Assembly: GCF_029407905.1 (NCBI RefSeq)
Contig: NC_073630.1
Coordinates: 46,773,001-46,837,000 of the forward strand
DNA: 64,000 nucleotides
Direction: 5' to 3'
Source: Bubalus kerabau
Lineage: Eukaryota; Chordata; Mammalia; Artiodactyla; Bovidae
A model generated the notes under the pieces. It worked only from the letters and a program-made list of their open reading frames with translations, had not been told where the DNA came from and made no database searches. Within the stretch, counting starts at the first letter, position 1. Every line of letters begins with the position of its first letter. Below, piece after piece: positions 11,119 to 22,015 of this stretch. The translations under genes and the position numbers were made by a program.

Positions 11119-11696
11119 GGCTTCTCAGGTGGCTTCTTTTTAGTAAGGAGACTTATGTTTTCCTATTTGTGAAAGAATAGTTTAAGAATTTGCAGAAAAC
11201 AATTTTCTAATCATTCTATCACCCAAACAAATGCATTCAAATTTTGCCATATTTTCTTCCACCTCTTTTTATTCCTTACCCAACTTCTGATCCCAGCCAG
11301 GTGGCATTTGTTTGGTATTCACAGGGTTTTAATGACATTTATCTGTATTTCTAAATCTGACTCTAAAAGAGAGAAATTCTAAACATCTACTTTCTTTTCA
11401 TTATAAGTAGTCTTATGATGAAAGATAATGAATCAAAACCAAATTTTTTTTATTTAGACTTTTTCTTTCCAGATGGTATTATAAAATATCACCAGTGCCT
11501 CAACTTTTCATTACTGAGGTCAATTCAGTCAAATTTATTTTATAAATTGATGTTCTTCCTTAGAGCTTTGTGATGAGCAGTTTAGTTTTTGAACCAATGG
11601 ACAATCATACAGGAACACCCATAACTGCTTTATACCAAAATTTGTTCACTATTCAAGTGTTAATTTTGTTCAGTTTTAATTGATGAGTACATGCTA
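11119..11696. other. Unassigned single-copy-like DNA
   Basis: No gene or repeat is recognised here. Confidence 0.4.
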
Positions 11697-12045
11697 TCTT
11701 GGCTCAGTCTGCTATAACAAAATATCATTGACTGGGTGGCATAAACAACAGACATATAGTTCCCAAGGCTAGTAAATATGAGATCAGGGTGCTGGTACGG
11801 TCAAATTCTGGTGAGAACTTTCTTGTTTTGCAGGCAGTTGCCTTCTTGCTACATCTTCACAAGGCAGAAAGAAGAAAGAGAAAGTAAGCTCTGATTTCCT
11901 CTTAGGAGGAAACTAACCCCATAATGAGGACTTCACCCTCATGACCTCTTCTAAACCTAATTGTCTCCCAAAGCCCCCCTCCCCTCCAAATAACATCACA
12001 TTCAGGGGTAGGCCTCAAGACATGAATTTAGGGATATGAAGACCT
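11697..12045 (-). mobile_element. MLT1-type LTR (ERVL-MaLR), antisense
   Basis: CTGCTATAACAAAATATC, GACTGGGTGGCATAAACAACAG, TCATGACCTCTTCTAAACC and CAAATAACATCACATTCAGG are the reverse complement of successive blocks of the mammalian MaLR LTR. It is a solo LTR, much diverged. Confidence 0.75.
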
Positions 12046-12086
12046 ACATATATAGACAGAAAGGTACATACGATGATATACCAATA

Positions 12087-12368
12087 CATGCTGCTGCTGC
12101 TGCTGCTAAGTCACTTCAGTCGTGTCCAACTCTGTGAGACCCCATAAATGGCAGCTCATCAGTCTCCCCTGTCCCTGGGATCCTCCAGACAAGAACACTG
12201 GAGTGGGTTGCCATTTCCTTTTCCAATGCATGAAAGTGAAAAGTGGAAGTGAAGTTGCTCAGTCATGTCCAACTCTTAGCGACCCCATGGACTGCAGCCT
12301 ACAAGGCTCCTCCGTCCATGGGATTTTCCAGGCAAGAGTACTGGAGTGGCTTGCCATTGCCTTCTCTG
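12087..12368 (-). mobile_element. Bov-A2 SINE, complete dimer
   Basis: Two Bov-A units are joined by the TGAAAGTGAAAAGTGGAAGTG linker, with a (CTG)6 tail at 12089-12106. TSD ATACCAATA occurs at 12078-12086 and 12369-12377. Confidence 0.93.
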
Positions 12369-12379
12369 ATACCAATAGA

Positions 12380-12662
12380 TAGATGAAGATAATGTACATA
12401 TATCTATTTATATTTTTTAAAAATGCATATATGTGTATAATTGTATCTTTACAGATATCTTCATATATATATATATATATAAATATATATATCAGTCAAC
12501 CAAAAGTCAAAATGTAAACACACATACAGATTCATATGTAAATATGAATGTAATGGTTTCTGATTTTTCCTGTTCCTGAGAGTGTATTCTTCTTTCAAGC
12601 ATGAAAGGGAATGTGGTAGAAAGCTTCTGGTAAAAACCCTTCTAAGAGTAACATGGAAACTT
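12380..12662. other. AT-rich DNA with (TA)n
   Basis: Includes an AT run at 12463-12492. Nothing else is recognised. Confidence 0.5.
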
Positions 12663-12665
12663 ACA

Positions 12666-14661
12666 TTCAGTTCAGTTCAGTCACTCAGTCATGTCCAACT
12701 CTTTGCAACCCATGAATTTCAGCACGCCAGGCCACCCTGTCCATGACCAACTCCCAGAGTTCACCCAGACTCACGTCCATTGAGTCAGTGATGCCATCCA
12801 GCCATCTCATCCTCTGTTGTCCCCTTCTCCTCCTGCCCCCAATCCCTCCCAGCATCAGAGTCTTTTCTAATGAGTCAGCTCTTCGCATGAGGTGGCCAAA
12901 GTAATGGAGTTTCAGCTTTAGCATCATTCCTTCCAAAGAACACCCAGGACTGATCTCTTTAGAATGGACTGGTTGGATCTCCTTGAAGTCCAAGGGATTC
13001 TCAAGAATCTTCTCCAACACCACAGTTCAAAAGCATCAATTATTTGGTGCTCAGCTTTCTTCACAGTCCAACTCTCACATCCATACATGACCACTGGAAA
13101 AATCATAGCCTTGACTAGATGGACCTTTGTTGGCAAAGTAATGTCTCTGCTTTTGAATATGCTATCTAGGTTGGTCATAACTTTCCTTCCAAGGAGTAAG
13201 CGTCTTTTAATTTCATGGCTGCAATCACCATCTGCAGTGATTTTGGAGCCCCAGAAAATAAAGTCTGACAGTTTCCACTGTTTCCCCATCTATTTCCCAT
13301 GAAGTGATAGGACCAGATGCCATGATCTTAGTTTTCTGAATGTTGAGCTTTAAGCCAACTTTTTCACTCTCTTCTTTCACTTTCATCAAGAGGCTTTAAC
13401 ACACTGAGGAAACCAGAATTGAAAGAGACACGTGTACCCCAATGTTCATCACAGCACTGTTGATAATAGCCAGGACATGGAAGCAACCTAGATGTCCATC
13501 AGCAGATGAATGGATAAGAAAGCTATGGTACATATACACAATGGAGTATTACTCAGCCATTAAAAAGAATACATTTGAATTAGTTCTAATGAGGTGGATT
13601 AAACTGGAGCCTATTATACAGAGTAAGTAAGCCAGAAAGAAAAACCAATACAGTATACTAACGCATATATATGGAATTTAGAAAGATGGTAACAATAACC
13701 CTGTATATGAGACAGCAAAAGAGACACTGATGTATAGAACAGTCTTTTGGACTCTGTGGTAGAGGGAGAGGGTGGGATGATTTGGGAGAATGGCATTGAA
13801 ACATGTATAATATCATATATGAAATGAGTCGCCAGTCCAGGTTCAATGCACGATACTGGATGCTTGGGGCTGGTGCACTGGGACGACCCAGAGGGATTTT
13901 ATGGGGAGGGAGGAGGGAGGAGGGTTCGGGATGGGGAACACCTGTATACCTGTGGCAGATTCATTTTGATATATGGCAAAACCAATACAATATTGTAAAG
14001 TTAAAAAATAAAATAAAAATTAAAAATAATAATAATAAAAAGAGGCTTTTTAGTTCCTTTTCACTTTCTGCCATAAGGGTGGGGTCATCTGCATATCTGT
14101 GGTTATTGATATTTCTCTTGGTAATCTTGATTCCAGCTTGTGCTTCTTCCAGCCCAGCGTTTCTCATGATGTACTCTGCATAGAAGTTAAATAAGCAGGG
14201 TGACAATATACAGCCTTGATGTACTCCTTTTCCTATTTGGAACCTGTCTGTTGTTCCATGTCCAGTTCTAACTCTTTCTTCCTGACCTACATATAGGTTT
14301 CTCAAGAGGCAGGTCAGGTGGTCTGGTATTCCCATCTCTTTCAGAATTTTCCACAGTTTATTGTGATCCACACAGTCAAAGGCTTTGGCATAGTCAATAA
14401 AGCAGAAAGAAATATTTTTCTGGAACTCTCTTGCTTTTTCCATGATCCAGTGGATGTTGGCAATTTGATTTCTGGTTCCTCTGCCTTTTCTAAAATCAGC
14501 TTGAACATCTGGAAGTTCACAGTTCATGTATTGCTGAAGCCTGGCTTGGAGAATTTTGAGCATTACTTTACTAGCATGTGAGATGAGTGCAATTGTGTGG
14601 TAGTTTGAGCATTCTTTGGCATTACCTTTCTTTGGGATTGGAATGAAAACTGACCTTTTCC
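12666..14661 (-). mobile_element. BovB LINE, long 3' part, antisense, split by an L1
   Basis: Blocks 12666-13397 and 14040-14661 read on minus as BovB from the RT fingers to the 3' tail, ending TGAACTGAACTGAA. The RT block FIDYAKAFDCVDHNKLWK is at about 14345-14400 and YADD at 14084-14095, both intact. The 200-codon frame 13961-14563 covers most of the RT palm and then runs into the inserted L1 tail. The 5' half is missing. A frameshift near 12960 separates two overlapping C-terminal frames. Confidence 0.92.
13398..14039 (+). mobile_element. Ruminant L1 3' end inserted in BovB
   Basis: A 5'-truncated L1: an ORF2 C-terminal remnant (CAATGGAGTATTACTCAGCC at 13540), the 3' UTR with a GGGAGGGAGGAGGGAGGAGGG G-rich tract (13906-13923), and an A-rich tail (14005-14039). 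TSD AAGAGGCTTT at 13388-13397 and 14040-14049 proves insertion into the pre-existing BovB, after BovB integration. Confidence 0.93.
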
Positions 14662-14667
14662 ATTACC

Positions 14668-14893
14668 ATTTGTTAAATAAATAGCCAAAGGGAATTTGCT
14701 ATATGGCTCAGGAAACTCAAATAGGGGCTCTGTATCAACCTAGAGGGGTAGGATGGGGAGGGAGATGGGAGGAAGCTTCAAAAGGGAGGGGATATATGTA
14801 TACCTATGGCTGATTCATGTTGAGATTTGACAGAAAACAGCAAAATTCTGTAAAGAAATTATCCTTCAATAAAAAATAAATTAATTAAAAAAA
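14668..14893 (+). mobile_element. Cetartiodactyl L1 3' end, older type
   Basis: GGAATTTGCTATATGGCTCAGG, GGGGCTCTGTATCAACCTAG, a purine-rich tract and TATCCTTCAATAAAAAATAA form a typical artiodactyl L1 tail. It abuts the BovB 5' break. Confidence 0.8.
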
Positions 14894-15129
14894 TCCCTTC
14901 TACTGTAGCTCTGTAAATGTTTCCACATCACCTTCAGACTTTCAGTGTTTCAGAGGCAAACCTGGAGCAATTTTTAGTAATTATATTTATTATTTGTTCC
15001 TATATAAGTAATACTCCTATATTTTGTCTGTGTAAGACATTTTAAAAAATAATTGTAATATAAAATTTCTGCTGAAATGTAATACCAAAATTTCCCAAAG
15101 CAAATTCTCATTTGTTTTTCTGGAAACTT
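14894..15129. other. Unassigned DNA
   Basis: No element or gene recognised. Confidence 0.4.
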
Positions 15130-16045
15130 GATAAGACTATAACCATTGTATTACAGTTCTATTTCTGTAGCAAATGACAAACTTAATATCTTAATACAAC
15201 ATCCACTTATAATCTCAGTTTCTCTGGAACAGGAGTCTGGGTAGTTTGACTGTGTCCTATTTTAGGACCTCACTAGTCTACAGTCAGGTGTTGACCAGGC
15301 TGTGTTCTTATCTGGATACATGCTCATGGAAGAAACTGCTTCCAAATCATTCAAGCTTTGGCAGAATCCATTTTTCTACAGTGGGATAACTAAATGCTCA
15401 GGGCTTTTTGATGCATGTAGGCTGAAGGTTGCCCTCAGTTCTTAGAAGATTTCTGGTTCCATAGACCCTCTTACAACATAGCAGCTGGTTTCTCAAAACC
15501 AGCACAGAGAATTGCTCTTCATTTACAAAGACAGGGTTTTATATTATGAAATGTAATCATGAGAGTGACATTTCATCACCTTTGCCACATTCTTTTGGTT
15601 AGAAGTAAGTGACAGGTTGATGCTTTTGAACTGTGGTGCTGGAGAAGATTCTTGAGAGTCCCTTGGATAGCAAGGAAATCAAACCAGTCAATCCTAAAGG
15701 AAATAAAGCCTGAATATTCATTGGAAGTAGAAGGGCTAATCCTAAAGCTGAAGCTCCAATACTTTGGCCACCTGATTAGGACAGCCAACTCATTGGAAGA
15801 GACCTTGATCCTGGGAAAGATTGAGGGCAGGAAGAGAAGGGGATGACAGAGGATGAGATGGTTGGATGACATCACTGACTCAGTGGATTTGAGTTTGAGC
15901 AAACTCTGGGAAATAGCAAAGGACAGGCAAGGCTGGCATGCTGCAGTTCATGGGGCTGAAAAGAATCAGATATGACTTAGCGACCGAACAACAACAGTAG
16001 GTGACAATTTCTGCTGGTACTCAAGGGAGAGGGGTATAGAAGAGT
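15130..16045. repeat. Old mammalian interspersed repeat, interrupted by BovB
   Basis: Phrases such as GACAAACTTAATATCTTAATACAACA, AACATAGCAGCTGGTTTCTC, CATTTCATCACCTTTGCC and TTCTTTTGGTTAGAAGTAAGTGAC belong to one widespread mammalian repeat that I recognise but cannot name with certainty; an LTR is most likely. It resumes after the BovB insertion with TACTCAAGGGAGAGGGG. Confidence 0.5.
15615..15996 (+). mobile_element. BovB 3' fragment
   Basis: GGTTGATGCTTTTGAACTGTG to CGACCGAACAACAACA. TSD GTAAGTGACA (15605-15614) and GTAGGTGACA (15997-16006), one mismatch, flank it inside the older repeat. Confidence 0.88.
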
Positions 16046-16049
16046 CACT

Positions 16050-16343
16050 TTAGGGTGTGCCTACCAGAAACCCTGGTAGGTTTGAGTCCTCTAAGGCTTT
16101 GAGTCCTTCATCTTCATATTTCCTCTCAGTTGTTTTCTGAAACTTTCCATCTAGGACTAGATATGAAACAAGACGTTGTTTAAGTGGGAATAGTGTTCTA
16201 TCCAAAAGAGCAGCGTCTACACAAGAGATGGGGTCTGGAACCATTTCTTTTTTTAATGCATCCAATTTGTCAATGAAAAGGTTGTGCTCTGAAGTTGCCA
16301 TGGTCAAGAAGAAAAACATAGTTTCTGCCCTCAAGAAATGCAC
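16050..16343 (-). other. 97-codon open frame of unknown origin, unlikely gene
   Basis: An open frame on minus contains an internal ATG in good Kozak context (GACCATGG, near 16300). The downstream composition is protein-like: K, E, D and L rich, no low-complexity run. I recognise no domain. The sequence just upstream on minus (CTTGAGGGCAGAAACTATG) resembles an L2/MIR-type 3' phrase, which argues for chance openness in an old repeat. No splice context, polyA signal or partner exon is evident. Confidence 0.15.
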
Positions 16344-16357
16344 AATTTAGTATTGCT

Positions 16358-16490
16358 TAAAATGTAGTCCATTTTCCATTGCTTCAGAATGATTTGGGGA
16401 ACAGATTCCTGGAACTCATCCCAGAGCTACTAATTCATAATTTCAGAAACCTGGGTGCTTCTTGTGAATTCTAAAGTTTGTAAAATGACT
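16358..16490 (-). mobile_element. MER5-like hAT-Charlie fragment
   Basis: AAAATGTAGTCCATTTTCCA ... GGAACTCATCCCAGAGCTACT ... AGAAACCTGGGTG follows the MER5A consensus order on the minus strand. Strongly diverged. Confidence 0.5.
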
Positions 16491-16789
16491 GATCTAGTGG
16501 TTAGTGTAGGCATTTTATTTAATTAAGAGAAACTCAGAGAAAGAGAAAAATGATCTTCTAAGTAAACTGCTTTTTTATTTATTTCCCACTAATGTTAAAT
16601 AATTTAAATTAGTATTTTAATTTAGAAAGAGTCACTATCTTCCCTTATCATCTTTGAAAGTACCATTTTGGTATTGTTTTTTCTATTGGTGTAATTCTGT
16701 GGCAATATATTCTCATATAGCTTCTAAAAAATGGTGTGTGGGAAATATTTCTGGAGCCCTTATTTAAAAATATCTTACTCCCAAATTTT
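16491..16789. other. Unassigned AT-rich DNA
   Basis: No element recognised. Confidence 0.4.
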
Positions 16790-16801
16790 GTGGATAATTT
16801 G

Positions 16802-17122
16802 AAAGTGAAATTCGCTCAGTAATGTCCAACTCTTTGTGACCCCATAGACTATATTGTCCATGGAATTCTCTGGGCTAGAATGCTGGAGTGGATAGCCATT
16901 CTCTTCTCCAGAGCATCTTACCAACTCAGAAATCAAACCCAGGTCTCCTGCATTGCAGGCAGATTCTTTACCAGCTGAGCCATGAGGGAAGCCCAAGAAT
17001 ACTGGAATGGGTAGCCTGTCCCTTCTTCAGCAGTTCTTCCTGACCCAGGAATCAAACTGGGGTCTCCTGCATTGAAGGCGGATTCTTTACCAACTGAGCT
17101 ATAGGGGAAGCCCAATAGCCAA
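16802..17122 (-). mobile_element. Bov-tA SINE with duplicated tRNA-like head
   Basis: On minus the order is head (GGCTTCCCCTATAGCTCAGT) - short body - second head (GGCTTCCCTCATGGCTCAGC) - full Bov-A body. TSD GTGGATAATTTG at 16790-16801 and 17123-17134 is perfect over 12 bp and encloses both heads, so the duplicated head was already part of the inserted RNA. A plus-strand sibling lies at 30509-30838. Confidence 0.9.
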
Positions 17123-17134
17123 GTGGATAATTTG

Positions 17135-17700
17135 GCTGGGTATAATACTCTAGTTCAAAAATAATTTTTCCTTAGTACACTTATGGCACCATTCTATTGC
17201 CTTCTAGCATCTGTTATTGCTGGGAAAATGTCAGTCTGAATTTACTTATTTTTGTGTAATCAATTTTTTCTAAGAACTTTTGGTATCTTTGTTTTATCTT
17301 TAGGGTCTTAAATTTTACAAATTTTAAAATTTGGTGTGGTTTTCTTTTTATTCATTGTGTTGGAACTCAGTAGATCTTTTAAGCTTAATGCCCTGTATAT
17401 TTTTGTGTCTTGGGAAATGTCTTCTCTTATTGCTCTAATAATTGATTTATTTCTGTCTTAAATTTTTTTTTTAATTTTGTATTTTGAAATATCTATATTG
17501 GTATTCTATACATCATACCTTTTATTGCATATTATTTCTCTTTTATCCTTTGTTTCTCTTCACATTCTGGGGGTTTCTGAACTTTATTGATCATTTCTTA
17601 TGTAGAATTTTGTTTATTTCGGCTTTTTCTTCTTCACACTGCTGTTTTGGAAGTTTTTTATTTTTAATCCATATTTTAAAACAGCTCTGTTAACCCACAC
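17135..17700 (-). mobile_element. L1M-type LINE fragment
   Basis: GTAATATTCTAGTT-like, CTATTGCCTTCTAGCATCTG, GGTGTGGTTTTCTTTTTATTCATT and GGGAAATGTCTTCTCTTATTGC are antisense phrases of old mammalian L1 3' regions. Heavily decayed. Confidence 0.6.
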
Positions 17701-17779
17701 ATATTTATTTTTCCTCTGTTGTATATAGATCGTATTCCCATTGACCTCATTGAAGTATTAATTCTTCTATGAGTCTAGC

Positions 17780-18560
17780 AATAAGTTGACTTTAGTTTTA
17801 AGTTTTGGTGGTGTTGTGAGACTGCTTTATGCCCCATTTGGAAAATTTCCTGGGAAATTTGGAGTGGCTACATCAAAAGCCACGAGGCATATGCCAATTA
17901 AAACCAGAATCAAATCCTGTGTTTTTCAAATTAAGTTTACAAACTTGGGTCTTAAATTAATAAACTATGTTAAAACATTGGAAGTGTATCAGTCCTTCCC
18001 AATTTGTGTTAAGTATTCCCTCATTGGTAATTTCCTGGTCCACATATTGGTCCTAATTGAAAAAAAATTTCTATCTAACAAATGTGATGGGCTCATACTT
18101 CCAAGCCATTATTTGCCCATTTTAAGTCAGAGGCTTAAAGCCAAGTGGCTTTAATCACCTGAAAAGGAAGCTATCCTGGGGTAATTTATTAAGTGTGTGT
18201 GTTTCTTAATCTGTTTTTGGCCACTGGAATCCTTAAATAGAAGAAAAACCATCCAAGACAGATATTTTCAGGTTAGAATACCATGGAGCGCATCTGCCTA
18301 ATAAAGTTGTTGTTGAAGACCTTCCTGTTGACTTTTAACCTCAGGGTCTGTGTAAAGCCCCTCATTCATTAAGCAGTTGATTCCATTAGCAGCAGGCTGT
18401 GTCTGGGATCCTGGGGACCCTGCACCTGGCCTGCTTTATTTCTGACAAATCATTTGATTTTATTGACAATCACCTGGAAAATTACATTTAAGGCAGGGGA
18501 CTCAGGCACACAGCTCAGAACCCACTCTTGAAGAGAAGCAGCAAGAGGTAACCTATGCTG
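17780..18560. other. Repeat-free block, candidate conserved non-coding element
   Basis: Roughly 780 bp without any recognisable repeat, of balanced composition, carrying homeodomain- and bHLH-like words (TTAATCACCTG, TTGATTCCATTAGCAG, GACAATCACCTGG). Such blocks in gene deserts are often enhancers. A 122-codon open frame (17786-18154) crosses it but has no recognisable domain. The call is by appearance only. Confidence 0.3.
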
Positions 18561-19670
18561 GTCACCTCTGCAGCCAATCCATAGAAATAGGCATTTTTGA
18601 AGAAATGACTTAATATTACTTTGCTAAGTTCACTCTGGTATTTCTTCCTCTAAGGGGTATTTTAAATGAGGCAAGTTTCTCTTCCAGTTTGCATTGCAGA
18701 GGGGGCAAGGACAGCTCCCAGCCTGGCATCAAAAGTCTTCAGCAGCCTGTCAACTGCAGTCTCTTGTCAGTTCCTATATTATTCTGTCCCCCAGGCCTCA
18801 CATGATGCTTGTGGGGTGGTGCCTGGTAGTTCGGGAATAGCAATGCTTCTGACCCCATAGCAAGTCTTCTTTCTGGCTGCCACATTAGATCAAAAACAGT
18901 GTGGGATTATCCCTTCAGGAGGCAGCTCTCCTTTTTCAGTTGTTAGCAGGTGTTGCTGAACAGATTCACACTCTCTGGGGAGAAGGGAAGTGCATCGGTG
19001 TTAGAGAGAGGTTTGCTTTGGGTCAGTAGTGTTGATGGCACACCTACACACACTTCATGCAGCTTCCAGTTTCATCCAGAGCTCAGAAATGGCAGAGGCA
19101 ACATTGGTGAAAAGCGTTTCCTTTTGGGGCAGAAGGAACCAGACATCTCCCAATTACTACAGGAAAAGGAAGAGGCTTTGTCAATTATTTTTCCAAGAAG
19201 ATGGAAAGCTTGAGGGCACTCCCTGAAGTTGAGTCAGGAAACTTATTTTGAACAAGAAAAAAAGATTGCACATAGTCTTAGAAATAAAACCATCTGTGAC
19301 CCTGTTTCTTCAGATTTGAAAAGAATGAAGCTTGAGGTTTCTGTAGTTTTTCTAGCAGTTTAGATCTTGGGAGTTCACATCCTCAAAGGGGCTCTTCTCC
19401 ATCACACTGTACAGGTGCATGTAACTGATCATCACTGACTGGAGGTGGGGATTGACTTCATGAGAAATCAGAATGGTTAAATATTACCAAGAAATAATAG
19501 TTGTTGAATAGATTATGGAGCCTTACTGTTTCAAGAGCAAGCAATTACTTAAGCTAGACCACATAAAGTTTTGCAAAGTAGATCTTTTTGGGAAACCTGC
19601 TTTAACGTACAGCTTTGCATATTGTTTGTAGGCAGTGGCCCCTTGGAAAGAGTTTGAAGTGGAGGAAATG
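18561..19670. other. Single-copy-like DNA, no gene seen
   Basis: Balanced composition and no repeat recognised. Short open frames at 18666-18860 and 18950-19213 show no domain. I see no exon-like structure with supporting splice sites that I would trust. Confidence 0.4.
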
Positions 19671-19674
19671 CCAC

Positions 19675-19815
19675 TTTCTAGACCTGGGCTTAAATTCCTT
19701 TTATACCACAATCTCTGAGATTTTGAGCCACTTTGCTTAAAGCTGTAGTTACATCTCAGTTTGACAAAAATGCAACCACATTACAGGGGTGTTAATAGGA
19801 CTAAATTTTTGAAAA
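19675..19815 (+). mobile_element. MIR SINE
   Basis: AGACCTGGGCTTAAATTCC, TTGAGCCACTTTGCTTAAAG, CATCTCAGTTTGACAAAAATG and GGGGTGTTAATAGGACTAAA follow MIR order on plus. Confidence 0.7.
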
Positions 19816-20109
19816 GTACATCCATAATGGTTGAAAATATTTTAAAAAATGCAGGTTAGATTCTCACTGCACTTTGAAATCTAAACTCCATGCTAGGAGC
19901 AAAGGAACTTATGTGCTCTATTTCCTGCCTCCATCTCCAACTCATCCACTCACCCTTTGCTCAGCTTCACATTTTCCTCAGTTTAGTTGATTCCTACCAT
20001 AGTCTTCTGATATTAGAACCAATGATTTCTTCTCCTTGATAAATAGAATGTTTCCTGCCATATCAGTAAACAGAAGATGTCACAGTCATCAGCAATTGCA
20101 ACCACCACA
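19816..20109. other. Unassigned DNA
   Basis: No repeat or gene recognised. Confidence 0.4.
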
Positions 20110-20566
20110 GATGGTGAGCTGGTGAGCCCTGGGGGAACTCAGGAAGGAAGGAAAGAATACCTGCCATCTAGAAGCTATCAGACTACAACCATTCCCCACA
20201 GTGAGCCCTGAGGAAACTCAGGATATGAAAACACAGGATACTGGCCTCAGAGAGTTGAGGTGCATATCAGAGGAATGATTTCAGTGAGTCCATATTCTTG
20301 CATCTTCCTATATAAAGAAACACAAAAAGTTTTTAACTTGGGATATCTGGTTTTCTTTAATTACTATAATTTTTGACATTCAGATTGCCTACCCTTTGTT
20401 GCAAAACTTCTATATAACCTAGCTGATGCCTCACCTCCTAAGAGCAGTTTTCTCAGGGTTACTACAGATGCTGCCTCCTGGGCTTAAGTCCTAAAAATTT
20501 CCACCAAATAAAACATAACTCTCAACTTTTGGTTTGTGAATGTTTTTAAGGTCTACATTATATATA
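20110..20566 (+). mobile_element. Solo LTR of a ruminant endogenous retrovirus
   Basis: The right part has the layout of a retroviral R-U5: TATATAACCTAGCTGATGCC (TATA-like), a pyrimidine-rich leader, the polyA signal AATAAA at about 20507, CTCAACTTTTGGTTTGTG and an end in ...TCTACA (20566). The left part carries a direct repeat, GTGAGCCCTGGGGGAACTCA at 20122 and GTGAGCCCTGAGGAAACTCA at 20201. The left border and family are uncertain (a BTLTR-type element is likely). No second LTR or internal region adjoins. Confidence 0.65.
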
Positions 20567-20699
20567 CTGCAATGTCATTTACAAGAGGTATGTACTTGGT
20601 CATTTAGATAATTAAAATATATTTCTCATAAATATTTGGTCTTAGTCATCATTTCTGGCTCATCGTTACCAAAACCCTTGGAATTTCCTTTGAAGAGAG

Positions 20700-21078
20700 T
20701 AATAAATGAAGCTTCTGTTATGTTATAGTGAAATGACTTTGGGGCTATACCTAGGACAGGGAGAATAATTGTCCAGAGAATCAACTGTGTGTTTTACAGC
20801 CTTCTGGAAGGTAGAGAGGCTGGAGATAGAATCGGTCACCAATGGCCAATGACCGAATCAATCCTGTCTATGAAATGAGACCTCCATAAAAACTCAAAAT
20901 CAGAGAATTCAGACAGCTTCCAGGTGAGTATGTGGAGATCTGGGGAGAGTGGGCATGCTCTAGAGGGCATGAAATCTCTCTCCACATCCTTTCCCCATAG
21001 CTTGCCCTGAACATCTCTTCTATCTGGCTGTTTCTGAGCTATATCCTTTTATAATAAATGGATAATCAATAAGTAAAA
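20700..21078 (+). mobile_element. Old mammalian LTR (ERVL/MER21-like), left part
   Basis: CACCAATGGCCAATGAC, CCTCCATAAAAACTCAAAATC, GAGAGGGCATG-like and CTTGCCCTGAACATCTCTTC, then TATCCTTTTATAATAAA, are the middle of a widespread mammalian LTR. It stops at AATAAGTAAAA (21078) and continues at 26641 after 5.5 kb of nested insertions. Confidence 0.65.
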
Positions 21079-21088
21079 GGACTTCCCT

Positions 21089-21441
21089 TGTTGCAGAAAC
21101 CGGTACTTGAGAAACCAAGCACCACACCCGGAGAGTTGGAGAACTCAGGTTTACTATGCTGGCAGGCCCAGAGGAATTAACACCTCAAGCTCTGAGCCCC
21201 AAACAAAGGGGTTACAGAGTTTTTTATACATGGACAAGCATGATTAAGTGAGTTTGCAGGTTTGCAGGGATTAGGGCGATTGCAAAGAGCAGGACAAAGG
21301 TGAGTAAAATAAGCTCCAGTTCCTAGTATTGTAAGTCCCCACATTCTGAGACATACATGATCTAGACTTTGCAAGGAGCAAGCTGGGTTACAGAGGCAGA
21401 AGGAGCCGAAGGTTATGTAAAATTTTAACTTTTCCTCTTCA
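21089..21441 (-). repeat. 3' LTR of the provirus
   Basis: 353 bp, TG...CA on minus. A TATA-like TATAAAAAA lies at 21220-21228. The polyA signal seen in the partner LTR is changed here to AGTAAA (21150-21155). By eye about 30 substitutions plus small indels separate it from the 5' LTR (about 9%). Confidence 0.9.
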
Positions 21442-21455
21442 TTCTCTCCTCTTGA
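21442..21455 (-). promoter_or_regulatory. Polypurine tract of the provirus
   Basis: On minus, AAGAGGAGAGAA directly precedes the 3' LTR. This is the expected plus-strand primer site for retroviral reverse transcription. Confidence 0.75.
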
Positions 21456-21559
21456 TGCTTCTATAACTCATTGTAGAAAGCATCATCTCATGTTTTGGTA
21501 GGACATTCAGAGCTCCCCATTGTTTAGGGGGCTATATTGAGCTATTACCATTTATAACT

Positions 21560-21870
21560 TTTTGGATTCAATCTGAGAGGTTATGAGCTGGAAATTACAT
21601 TGAGTATACAAGGGCCAAACAAGAGCACTGCAAAGAGCATGAAGAAGGGAGAAGCCATGATGTTAAAGGAGAAAACATTACAGGGATCTGTTAAAGGGAG
21701 AAACCACGATAGAGCCCAGCTCCAGATATTGTCCTAATTATCCCAGGAATTAGCTAGTTTCTCTCTCCTTTTTATGATTTGTTCTCTTGGCTGTTGGGCC
21801 ATGTCCCTGACTATTTCTGATTGGTTTACATAAAAGCAGCATTCTTCATTTATGAAGAGGCAGAGTCCTC
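21560..21870 (-). pseudogene. env: Retroviral env transmembrane (TM) remnant
   Basis: On minus a frame shows the CX6CC disulfide motif followed by FYVN (21820-21857), then a charged helix region, a W-rich membrane-proximal part and a hydrophobic stretch ending in LLFGPCILN (about 21599-21625). This is the usual TM layout of gammaretroviral Env, which anchors the envelope in the membrane. It is broken by an in-frame stop in the W-rich part, by a shift upstream of the CX6CC motif, and it has no surface-subunit sequence in front. It lies where env should be, just before the polypurine tract. Confidence 0.8.
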
Positions 21871-21889
21871 CCTTTCAGCTATCAGTAGG

Positions 21890-22015
21890 TCTGCTGCTGC
21901 TGCTGCTAAGTCGCTTCAGTCGTGTCTGACTCTGTGCGACCCCATAGATGGCAGCCCAACAGGCTCCCCCGTCCCTGGGATTCTCCAGGCAAGAATACTG
22001 GAGTGGGTTGCCATC
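21890..22015 (-). mobile_element. Bov-A2 SINE monomer inside the provirus
   Basis: CTGCTGCTGCTGCTGCTAAG through GGAGTGGGTTGCCAT is one Bov-A unit, antisense, with a trinucleotide tail. It post-dates the provirus. Confidence 0.9.

Noticed and set aside
12666..14661. BovB reverse transcriptase as a functional host gene
   Set aside because: All copies are truncated, shifted or interrupted; the longest frames cover only part of the RT and end in other repeats.
17786..18154. 122-codon plus frame as a gene
   Set aside because: No recognisable domain or coding-type context; the block reads better as non-coding.
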